Part shown: one piece after another, positions 5,596-12,073 of the stretch
How the letters are laid out: each line of letters starts with the position of its first letter
Position numbering within the stretch: the first letter of the stretch is position 1
NCBI GenBank assembly: GCA_015655225.1
Contig: JAATFK010000208.1
Span: forward strand, 1-12,576
Length of the DNA: 12,576 nucleotides
Source of the DNA: Solirubrobacterales bacterium
GTDB taxonomy: Bacteria > Actinomycetota > Thermoleophilia > Solirubrobacterales > Solirubrobacteraceae
Direction: 5' to 3'
Notes under the pieces: generated by a model
Databases searched by the model: none
Told to the model about the DNA's origin: nothing
The model's input: only the letters and a program-made list of their open reading frames with translations
Translations under genes and position numbers: made by a program

Positions 5596-6975
5596 ATGGC
5601 GCGCGAGTCCTCTGTCCCCGCTCCCACCGGGATCCCCGGCAGCGCGCTGCCGGGTCCCTTCCCCGTCGGCGCCTACGCCTACCGGCTTCAGGAGCAGCTG
5701 CGCTCGTTCGCTCGCGTGCAGATCTTCGGCGAGGTCTGGAACCTCCGCACGAGCCGCACGACCGTCTACTTCGAGCTGCGCGACGCCCGTGGCGCGCTTG
5801 CCTGCTCGATGTGGCGCTCGGAGTTCGACCAGCTCGGCGTCGATCCGGTCGACGGCGCCCAGGTCGTCGTCGCCGGCGGCTGCGACTACTACCCCGGCAG
5901 CGCGACCTCGTCGCCCTCCTTCTCCTTCCGCGCGACCGACTTGCGCGTCGCCGGCGAGGGCGACCTGCTCGCCCAGGTCGACCGGCTCCGCAAGCTGCTC
6001 GCTGCCGAGGGGCTGCTGGAGCCGCAGAAGCGCCTCCCCCGTCCCCTTCTCCCGCGCACGATCGGGGTCGTCACCGGCGAGACCGGCAAGGCCCGCGACG
6101 ACGTGCTCGCCGGTCTGCGCCGCCGTGGTTGGGGCGGGCGCCTGATCTGGGGCTTCGCCCCCGTCCAGGATCGCCACGCCGCGCCGAAGATCGCCCAGGC
6201 GCTGCGCGACCTCGCCGCGATCGACGAGGTCGACGTCGTGATCGTCGCCCGCGGCGGCGGCTCGCTCGCCGACCTCTTCGCCTTCTGCGACGAGACGCTC
6301 TGCCGCACCGTCGCGCTGCTGCGCGTCCCGGTGATCGCCTCCGTCGGCCACCACACCGACCGCACGCTGCTCGACGACGTCGCCGCCGTCTGCTGCTCGA
6401 CCCCGACGCACGCCGCGCAGGAGGCCGTCCAGCTCGACGTGACCGCGGCCCGCGTGACCCTCCTCCGCGGCGCCCGCCGGCTCGACGCCCAGGGCCGCCG
6501 GGCGGTGCTCGATCGCGCCCGGACGCTCGCCGGGCTCGCCCGCGCGCCCGCCGAGCACGTCGCCCGCAACCGCCGGCGCCTGCACCAGCAGCTGCGCGAG
6601 CTGCGCGCCAGCGGCCGGCGGCGGATCGCCCGCGAGGGCGAGGGCACCGCCGCGCGCCTCCTCGCCCTGCGCCGCACCGCGAGCAGCGCCGCCGGCGCGC
6701 AGGCGCGCGCCGACCTCACGCTGCGGCGCTCCGGCGAGCGGCTGCGCCACGCCGGCGAGACCGCCACGCTGCGCCGCCATCGCGACCTCGAACGGCTCGC
6801 GCTCGCGCTGACCGCCCACGATCCCGCGCGCACGCTCGAACGCGGCTACGCCCTCGTCGAGGACGCCGCCGGCGAGCTGGTCGGCTCCGCCGAGCAGGCG
6901 CGCGCCGCCGAGACGCTGCAGCTGCGCTTCCACGACGGTCGCGTCCGGGCGAACGTCGAGGATCCCGGGCGATGA
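5596..6975 (+). CDS. xseA: Exodeoxyribonuclease VII large subunit
   Basis: A 459-residue protein, a normal length for XseA. An N-terminal OB-fold (about 22-118, with VQIFGEVWNLRTSRTTVYFELRD) binds single-stranded DNA. The catalytic domain carries TIGVVTGETGKARDDV (155-170), the conserved RGGGSLADLFAF (219-230), SVGHHTD (249-255) and STPTHAA (268-274). A long Arg-rich helical region follows, and the family's C-terminal LERGYALV lies at 414-421. With XseB it forms the cytoplasmic nuclease that degrades single-stranded DNA from both ends to short oligonucleotides in repair and recombination. Its stop overlaps xseB's start (ATGA). It appears leaderless. Of 65 arginines I find none encoded by AGA, unlike pspA and the CWB2 gene. 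Confidence 0.97.
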   Translation: MARESSVPAPTGIPGSALPGPFPVGAYAYRLQEQLRSFARVQIFGEVWNLRTSRTTVYFELRDARGALACSMWRSEFDQLGVDPVDGAQVVVAGGCDYYPGSATSSPSFSFRATDLRVAGEGDLLAQVDRLRKLLAAEGLLEPQKRLPRPLLPRTIGVVTGETGKARDDVLAGLRRRGWGGRLIWGFAPVQDRHAAPKIAQALRDLAAIDEVDVVIVARGGGSLADLFAFCDETLCRTVALLRVPVIASVGHHTDRTLLDDVAAVCCSTPTHAAQEAVQLDVTAARVTLLRGARRLDAQGRRAVLDRARTLAGLARAPAEHVARNRRRLHQQLRELRASGRRRIAREGEGTAARLLALRRTASSAAGAQARADLTLRRSGERLRHAGETATLRRHRDLERLALALTAHDPARTLERGYALVEDAAGELVGSAEQARAAETLQLRFHDGRVRANVEDPGR

Positions 6976-7235
6976 GCGAGCTTCCGATCGGCGACGCGGC
7001 CCCGCCGCCCCTCTCCTACGAGCGCGCGAGCGGCCGGATCGAGGAGATCATCCACCGGCTCGACTCGGGCGAGGCGGGCCTGCGCGAGACGCTCGAGCTG
7101 GTCGCCGAGGGCCGACAGCTGGTCGAGTTCTGCGCGGCCGAGCTGGAGGCGGTCGGCAGAGGCCTCGAGGAGCTGCGGCTCGACGAGCTGGTCGCGCGGC
7201 TCGAGCGCGGCGACGACGCGCCCGCCGGCCCATGA
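6972..7235 (+). CDS. xseB: Exodeoxyribonuclease VII small subunit
   Basis: An 87-residue protein overlapping xseA by four bases (ATGA) and overlapping the next gene in the same way. It has the short two-helix form of XseB: SYERASGRIEEIIHRLDSGEAGL matches the family's core (an aromatic residue, E at the start of the first helix, then LE/D-x-GE-x-xL), followed by LRETLELVAEGRQLVEFCAAEL. Several XseB chains bind one XseA and are needed for activity and stability. The N-terminal 15 residues and C-terminal Asp/Ala/Pro tail are extra to the conserved core. The tight overlaps fix the complex stoichiometry at the level of translation. Confidence 0.93.
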   Translation: MSELPIGDAAPPPLSYERASGRIEEIIHRLDSGEAGLRETLELVAEGRQLVEFCAAELEAVGRGLEELRLDELVARLERGDDAPAGP

Positions 7236-8290
7236 GCACGTTCGGCCTCCTCGCCGACCTCCCACTGACGATCGCGGACTACACCCTGGAGGGGCACGAG
7301 CGCGAGGTCTCGAGCGGCTTCCTGCGCAGATCGACGGTGATCGTCCTCGCGGGCGAAGGTCACACCGGCGAGGGCGAGGACGTCGTCTACGACGCCGAGG
7401 ACCACGACGCGCTGCGGGCCGCCGGGCCGGTCCAGCCGCTCGCCGGCAGCTGGACGCTCGGCGACTTCTGCGCGCACGTCGACGCGCTCGACCTCTTCCC
7501 CGTCGAGCCCGTCCGCGGTGAGGTCTCGCGCCTCTACCGCCGCTGGGCGTTCCACTCCGCCGCGCTCGACCTCGCGCTGCGCCAGGCCGGGCGGCCGCTG
7601 CACGAGCTGCTGCGCCGCACGCCGCGACCGCTCACGTTCGTCGTCTCGATGCGACTCGGCGAGCCGGCGTCCGCCGAGCCGGTCGAGCAGCTCCTGCGGC
7701 GCTACCCGACGCTCCGCTTCAAGCTCGACGCGACCCCCTCCTGGGACGACGCCGTCGTCGCCCGCCTCGTCGCCACCGGCGCCGTCGACTCGATCGACCT
7801 GAAGGGCCTCTACCGCGGCTCGGAGGTCGACAACCTGGGCGACCCGGTCCTCTATCGCCGCGTCGCCGAGGCGTTCCCGGACGCCTGGCTGGAGGACCCC
7901 GACCTCGAGGCCGACGGGACCGACGCCGTGCTGACGCCCTACCGCGACCGGATCACGTGGGACGCGCCGATCCACTCGATCGCGGACGTCGAGGCGCTGC
8001 CCTTCCCGCCCCGGATGGTGAACATCAAGCCCTCGCGCCTCGGCGGCCTGAGACGCCTCTGCGACGCCTACGACTACTGCGCCGAGCACGGAATTCGCGC
8101 GTACGGCGGCGGCCAGTTCGAGCTGGCCGTCGGCCGTGGCCAGGCGCAGTACCTCGCGTCGGTCTTCCATCCCGACACGCCGAACGACCTCGCGCCGGTC
8201 GGCTACAACGAGCCGGTCGTCGGCGACGGGCTGCCGTCGAGCCCGCTCGCCGCGCGCCCCTCGGCGACCGGCTTCCGCTGGGAGAGCTGA
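7232..8290 (+). CDS. Enolase-superfamily (mandelate racemase/muconate lactonizing/MenC-like) protein
   Basis: A 352-residue protein whose ATG overlaps the xseB stop (ATGA). The second half has the enolase-superfamily barrel landmarks in order: FKLDATPSWD (163-172), Asp189 in SIDLKG, Glu221 in WLEDPDL and Asp244 in TWDAP as likely magnesium ligands, and Lys266 in NIKPSRLGG as the opposite-face base. YGGGQFELAVGRGQAQYLAS and FHPDTPNDLAP complete the C-terminal end. At the usual KxK site the sequence is R162-F-K164, so only the second lysine is kept. o-Succinylbenzoate synthase-like, dipeptide epimerase-like or an acid-sugar reaction are all possible; the substrate cannot be read from the sequence. 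Placement in one operon with both ExoVII subunits is notable but gives no clear functional hint. Confidence 0.8.
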   Translation: MSTFGLLADLPLTIADYTLEGHEREVSSGFLRRSTVIVLAGEGHTGEGEDVVYDAEDHDALRAAGPVQPLAGSWTLGDFCAHVDALDLFPVEPVRGEVSRLYRRWAFHSAALDLALRQAGRPLHELLRRTPRPLTFVVSMRLGEPASAEPVEQLLRRYPTLRFKLDATPSWDDAVVARLVATGAVDSIDLKGLYRGSEVDNLGDPVLYRRVAEAFPDAWLEDPDLEADGTDAVLTPYRDRITWDAPIHSIADVEALPFPPRMVNIKPSRLGGLRRLCDAYDYCAEHGIRAYGGGQFELAVGRGQAQYLASVFHPDTPNDLAPVGYNEPVVGDGLPSSPLAARPSATGFRWES

Positions 8291-8329
8291 GGGGGGGCGA
8301 ACCCGCGGCGGCGCGCGGCTCGGCTCGTC

Positions 8330-8680
8330 ATGGACGAGCCGACCCTGCCCCGGCGCCTGAACCGCCTGCCGCGCGCGGAGATCCCCGACCTCGCGCGCCA
8401 GCTGCCCGGCCGCGAGATCCGCCGCGCCGCCGGCCCGCTCGCGCGGCTGCTGGGCCTCGCCGGCCTGCTGCTGCCGCGCACCCGCGCGGTCCACACGTTC
8501 GGGATGCGGTTCGCGCTCGACCTCGTCTGGCTCGACCGCGACGGGGCCGTCGTCCGCGTCGACCGGGACGTGCCGCCCCGGCGTCAGCGGTCCTGCCGCG
8601 CCGCGCGCGCGGTGGTCGAGCTGCCGGCGGGACGCGCACCCGGCGCCGGCCTCAGCCGCGCAGCGCCCCGGAGCCGCTGA
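8330..8680 (+). CDS. DUF192 family protein
   Basis: A 116-residue protein beginning 39 bases after the enolase-like gene, probably in the same operon. The centre is the DUF192 signature: LLGLAGLLLPRTRAVHTFGM, then RFALDLVWLDRDGAVVRVDRDVPPRR and an ARAVVELPAG end. DUF192 proteins are small beta-rich domains of unknown biochemical role, often exported in Gram-negatives; here no signal peptide is seen and the N-terminus is Arg/Pro-rich. The start is uncertain because no ribosome binding site or TANNNT hexamer stands in front of ATG 8330. The last 29 bases overlap the end of the convergent GGDEF-EAL gene. No in-frame AGA codon was noticed. Confidence 0.8.
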   Translation: MDEPTLPRRLNRLPRAEIPDLARQLPGREIRRAAGPLARLLGLAGLLLPRTRAVHTFGMRFALDLVWLDRDGAVVRVDRDVPPRRQRSCRAARAVVELPAGRAPGAGLSRAAPRSR

Positions 8681-10847
8681 GCAGCTCCTCCAGCGGCGCC
8701 GGCCGGCCGAGGTGGAAGCCCTGGCCGTCGTCCACCCCCAGCTCCCGCAGCAGCACGAGCGTCGCCTCGTCGCCGACGAACTCCGCGACCGTCCGCTTGC
8801 CGAGGCCCCGCGCGATCGCGACGATCGCGCGCACGACGAGCTGGTCCTGGTGGCTCGTCGTCAGCTGGCGGATGAAGTCGCCGTCGATCTTGAGGTAGTC
8901 GAACGGCAGCCGCTTGAGGTAGTAGAAGGAGCCGAAGCCGGCGCCGAAGTCGTCGAGCGCGAGCTCGCAGCCGAGCTCGGCGAGCATCGCCGCGAACGCC
9001 CGCGCCTGCTCGATGTTGACGATCGCGGCCGTCTCGGTGACCTCGAACGTCAGGCTCCCCGGCTCCGGCGGGCAGGCGAGCAGCTCCGCCTGGATCGCGT
9101 CGAGCAGGTCGGGATCGGAGACCGACGCGCCCGAGAGGTTGACCGCGAGGCGCAGCGGCCGGCCCAGCTCCCGCTGGCGCTGGAGCGTCGCGATCGCGCG
9201 GCGCACGACCCAGCGGTCGATCTCCGCGATCAGCCCGGACCGCTCGGCGATCGGCAGGAACGCCGCCGGCGGGATCAGCTCGCCGTCCTCGCCGCGCATC
9301 CGCAGCAGCAGCTCGTGCGACTTCGGGAGGCCGGTCGCGAGGTCGACGACCGGCTGCTGGAAGAGGACGAAGCCGTCGCGCTCGAGCGCGTCGCGCATCC
9401 GCTGCGACCACGCCATCCGCTCGGTCATCTGCGCCTGGCGCACCTGCGTCTCCGACGAGATCGCGCAGCGGTCGCGCCCCCCGTCCTTCGCGTCGTACAG
9501 CGCGATGTCGGCGCTCACGAGCAGCTCGTCGCCGCTCCGTGCGGCGCTCGGTCCGCCCCTCCCGAGCAGCGCGATCCCGGCGCTCGCGGTCAGCCCGATC
9601 GGATGCTCGGCCCCGACGACGACCGACTGCTCGCGCACGAGCGACAGCAGGTCGTTCGTCAGCCGCTCCGCCTCCGCCCCGTCGACCCCGGTCAGGACGG
9701 CGGCGAACTCGTCGCCGCCGAGGCGGCCGAGCACGTCCTGGCGTCGCACGCGGCGCGCGAGCAGGTGCGCGACGCGGCCGATCACCTGGTCGCCGGCGGC
9801 GTGGCCGAGCGTGTCGTTGATGTCCTTGAAGTGGTCGAGGTCGATCACCACGACCGCGCCGTCGGGCCGCCCGCGCGCGACCTCCTGCTCCAGCTCGCGC
9901 TGGAACGCGCGGCGGTTGTAGAGCCCGGTCAGCGGATCGTGGTCGGCGAGGTAGGCCAGCTCGCCCTCGAAGCGCTTGCGCTCCGAGATGTCCTCCAGCT
10001 GCTTGATGCAGTAGCGGGGCGTGCCGTCGACGTCGCGCACGAGCGAGACGCTGAGGCTGACCCAGGCGCTGCGGCCGGTCGCGTGGACGATCCGGCGCTC
10101 GAGCCGGTAGGAGCGGATCTCGCCGTGCAGCAGCCGCTGCGCCTGCCCCGTCTCGGCCGTCGCGGCGTCGGCCGGCCCGAGCGGATCGTGCTCGGCCGCC
10201 AGCAGCTCCTCGGCGCTCGCGCCGGTGATCTCGCAGAGCGCGTCGTTGACGCGCAGGAGGCGACCGTCGAGGTCGGTCAGCGCGATCCCGATCGGCGCGC
10301 CCTCGAAGGCGAGGCGGAAGCGCTCCTCCGCCTCCGCCAGCGCGGCGGCCGACCGCCGCCGCTCGGAGACGTCCTCGATCTGGCTGACGAAGTGCAGCGG
10401 ACGCCCGTCTCCGTCGCGCACGACCGCGGAGCGCAGCGAGCACCAGACGGCGCTGCCGTCGGCGCGGAGGAACTGCCGCTCGGCGCGGCGCACCTCGATC
10501 TCGCCCTCGACGAGCGCGCGGAACGCCTCGCGCGTCTCCTCCCGGTCGGACGGATCGGACAGCTCCAGGACGGAGAGGCCGACGAGCTGCTCGCGGGTGC
10601 GGCCGAGCATCTCGCAGAGCGCGTGGTTGACCTCGGTGAAGCAGGTGTCGAGGCCGACGACGGCGATCCCGATCGGCGCCTCCTCGAAGGCGGTGCGGAA
10701 CTGCAGCTGCGCCCGCGAGAGCGCCTCCTGCCCGGCGCGCAGCCTGCGCACGAGCACATGGGTCAGCGCGCCGCCGGCGAGCAGCGGCGCGATCGCGCGT
10801 GTCGCCGCCGCGACACGCGCGAATCCGGTCTCTTCCTTCACGCTCAC
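8652..10847 (-). CDS. PAS-PAS-GGDEF-EAL protein for cyclic di-GMP turnover
   Basis: A 731-residue protein if GTG 10847 is the start. The frame is open to ATG 10976, but that would overlap the divergent gene and precede a candidate promoter at 10877-10905. GTG 10841 is equally possible. In order (numbering from GTG 10847): a short Ala-rich hydrophobic stretch, tandem PAS domains (about 47-162 and 175-292), GGDEF (297-462) and EAL (477-727). GGDEF is intact at 377-381 with an RxxD inhibitory site (RRQD, 368-371) five residues before it, so synthesis and product feedback are likely. The EAL domain reads ELLLR (Glu512) and keeps Asn570, Glu602, Asp632-Asp633, Lys653, Glu689 and Gln709, so hydrolysis is also likely. 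The signal sensed by the PAS domains is unknown. No AGA arginine codons were found. Confidence 0.92.
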   Translation of the reverse strand: MSVKEETGFARVAAATRAIAPLLAGGALTHVLVRRLRAGQEALSRAQLQFRTAFEEAPIGIAVVGLDTCFTEVNHALCEMLGRTREQLVGLSVLELSDPSDREETREAFRALVEGEIEVRRAERQFLRADGSAVWCSLRSAVVRDGDGRPLHFVSQIEDVSERRRSAAALAEAEERFRLAFEGAPIGIALTDLDGRLLRVNDALCEITGASAEELLAAEHDPLGPADAATAETGQAQRLLHGEIRSYRLERRIVHATGRSAWVSLSVSLVRDVDGTPRYCIKQLEDISERKRFEGELAYLADHDPLTGLYNRRAFQRELEQEVARGRPDGAVVVIDLDHFKDINDTLGHAAGDQVIGRVAHLLARRVRRQDVLGRLGGDEFAAVLTGVDGAEAERLTNDLLSLVREQSVVVGAEHPIGLTASAGIALLGRGGPSAARSGDELLVSADIALYDAKDGGRDRCAISSETQVRQAQMTERMAWSQRMRDALERDGFVLFQQPVVDLATGLPKSHELLLRMRGEDGELIPPAAFLPIAERSGLIAEIDRWVVRRAIATLQRQRELGRPLRLAVNLSGASVSDPDLLDAIQAELLACPPEPGSLTFEVTETAAIVNIEQARAFAAMLAELGCELALDDFGAGFGSFYYLKRLPFDYLKIDGDFIRQLTTSHQDQLVVRAIVAIARGLGKRTVAEFVGDEATLVLLRELGVDDGQGFHLGRPAPLEELLSGSGALRG

Positions 10848-10876
10848 GCCATCGGCGGGTGCGCGCCGGCGTTCAA

Positions 10877-10905
10877 GCAATGCACCGCTGAACGGACGAG
10901 ATGAC
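10877..10905 (-). promoter_or_regulatory. Candidate promoter of the GGDEF-EAL gene
   Basis: On the minus strand TTGTCA (10905-10900) and TGCATT (10882-10877) are 17 bases apart. A transcript would start near 10870, about 24 bases before GTG 10847. The -10 match is weak, so confidence is low. Confidence 0.35.
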
Positions 10906-10944
10906 AAGCTGAGGACGACCTGCGCGGGCGCTTGACCCTGCCCG

Positions 10945-10950
10945 TACTGT
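10945..10950 (+). promoter_or_regulatory. Candidate -10 element for the hydroxyacyl-CoA dehydrogenase gene
   Basis: TACTGT ends 10 bases before ATG 10961, slightly farther than for the leaderless genes. Transcription would begin a few bases before the ATG, giving a leader of about 30 bases if GTG 10988 is the true start. Confidence 0.4.
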
Positions 10951-10960
10951 TCCGGGCCGT

Positions 10961-11788
10961 ATGACGACCCAGGCAAAAGGAGCGGGAGTGAAGGAACGGC
11001 TCGGAATCGCGGGATCCGGCGCGATCGCGTGCGGATTGGCCGCCACCGCGGCGCAACACGGCGAGGTGCTGCTGTGGGCGCGCTCGGACCGCTCGGCAGA
11101 GCGGGCGCGCGGCGCGGTCGCGAAGTGGTGCGGCAGACTCAGCGAGGACCCGATCGCGGATCGGGTGACCGTCGTAACCCAGCTCGACGAGCTGGCGAGC
11201 GCGACGTTCCTCGTCGAGGCGGTAGCCGAGGACCACGACACGAAGGCGACCGTCCTGACCGAGCTGGGCCGTCACGGCGGCGACGACGTGGTCCTCGCGA
11301 CGACGACCTCGTCGCTCTCGATCGCGCAGCTCGCGAGAGAGACCGGCCGGCCGGAGCGGTTCGTCGGCCTGCACGTGTTCAACCCGGTCCCGAGAATGGA
11401 GCTGGTCGAGCTGGCCTACGCGCCGGAGGCGGTCGAGAGCGTGCGCGAGCGGGCGCGTGAGCTGTGCGCGGCGCTCGGCAAGACGGCCGTCGAGGTGCCT
11501 GACATCCCGGGCTTCGTCGTCAACCGGCTGCTGTTCCCGTACCTCTTCAGCGCGGTCGACCTGCTGGAGGAGACCGGCCTGGAAGCGGCCGAGATCGACA
11601 GATGCATGGTGCTCGGCACCGGCCAGCCGATGGGTCCGCTGGCGCTGCTCGACTACGTCGGGCTCGATGTCTCGAAGGCGATCGGCGAGGCGATCGGCAC
11701 GACCGTCCCGGCGAAGGTGCAGGAGCTGGTGGCAGCCGGCTCGCTCGGACGCAAGAGCGGGCTCGGGTTCCACGACTACGCGAGATGA
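10961..11788 (+). CDS. 3-Hydroxyacyl-CoA (3-hydroxybutyryl-CoA) dehydrogenase
   Basis: A 275-residue protein from ATG 10961. GTG 10988 is a serious alternative start because AGGAG lies 5 bases before it and the Rossmann fold begins just after. The N-terminal NAD-binding domain has GSGAIA (18-23), a variant of GxGxxG, and LVEAVAEDHDTKATVL (84-99). TTTSSLS ends at residue 120, and GLHVFNPVPRMELVEL carries the catalytic pair His138 and Glu150. The C-terminal helical domain shows DIPGFVVNRLLFPYLFSAVDLLEE and GQPMGPLALLDYVGLDV, both family hallmarks. It oxidises 3-hydroxyacyl-CoA to 3-ketoacyl-CoA, or the reverse, in fatty acid or butyrate/PHB metabolism. It is the single-domain form, without an enoyl-CoA hydratase fusion, and no other beta-oxidation gene is nearby. 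By hand, 5 of 19 arginines are AGA. Confidence 0.92.
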   Translation: MTTQAKGAGVKERLGIAGSGAIACGLAATAAQHGEVLLWARSDRSAERARGAVAKWCGRLSEDPIADRVTVVTQLDELASATFLVEAVAEDHDTKATVLTELGRHGGDDVVLATTTSSLSIAQLARETGRPERFVGLHVFNPVPRMELVELAYAPEAVESVRERARELCAALGKTAVEVPDIPGFVVNRLLFPYLFSAVDLLEETGLEAAEIDRCMVLGTGQPMGPLALLDYVGLDVSKAIGEAIGTTVPAKVQELVAAGSLGRKSGLGFHDYAR

Positions 11789-11801
11789 GCGACGTCTCAC
11801 C

Positions 11802-11817
11802 GCGGGCTTAAGCCTGC
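11802..11817 (+). terminator. Hairpin after the dehydrogenase gene
   Basis: GCGGGC-TTAA-GCCTGC (one G-U pair as RNA) begins 13 bases after the stop at 11788 and is followed by TTG. It has a compact stem and a tetraloop but only a weak T tail. It is a likely transcript end for the dehydrogenase gene. Confidence 0.5.
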
Positions 11818-11887
11818 TTGATGTCGTCTCCCCATACTTCGACGGGCGACGTACCTCACAGCAGCACCTCCTCCCAGATGCAACGGA

Positions 11888-11911
11888 ACCGGCCCGCTCA
11901 CGCGGGCCGGT
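11888..11911. terminator. Strong 10-bp hairpin in the convergent gap
   Basis: ACCGGCCCGC (11888-11897) and GCGGGCCGGT (11902-11911) pair perfectly around a TCAC loop. On the plus strand it is followed by CTCGTTT; on the minus strand by TCCGTTG. It could therefore end transcripts from either direction, including the CorC-like gene on the minus strand, which stops 163 bases away. The rest of the 11789-12073 gap holds no recognisable gene; GGATCCCA is repeated directly at 11924-11931 and 11934-11941. Confidence 0.6.
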
Positions 11912-12073
11912 CTCGTTTCGCGAGGATCCCACCGGATCCCAGCTCTCTCCTCCTCCTCAACCGCCCGGCCCAGAAGGCCTGGCCGTTGCTCCGCCGGGAA
12001 CCGTAGCGCTTTGTGAGCATTCGCGCATGCCCATCCGCGATCGGCAGGAAACCGTCACTTTCGACAGCGTCGC

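Noticed and set aside
8712..10904. Long plus-strand open frame (730 residues) opposite the GGDEF-EAL gene
   Set aside because: It is the antisense of a clearly recognisable gene, rich in Arg/Glu/Leu repeats from GC-biased codons, with no recognisable domain.
10848..10976. Start of the GGDEF-EAL protein at ATG 10976
   Set aside because: It would overlap the divergent dehydrogenase gene and lie upstream of a candidate promoter for the gene itself; the added residues are not domain-like.
11866..11873. CACCTCCT, identical to the 3' end of 16S rRNA
   Set aside because: The flanking sequence does not match rRNA; on the other strand it is simply a Shine-Dalgarno-like GGAGGTG.
11818..12073. tRNA, tmRNA or further riboswitch in the right-hand gap
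   Set aside because: TTCGACGGGCGAC briefly recalls conserved RNA motifs, but no acceptor stem, T-loop pattern or complete aptamer could be assembled.
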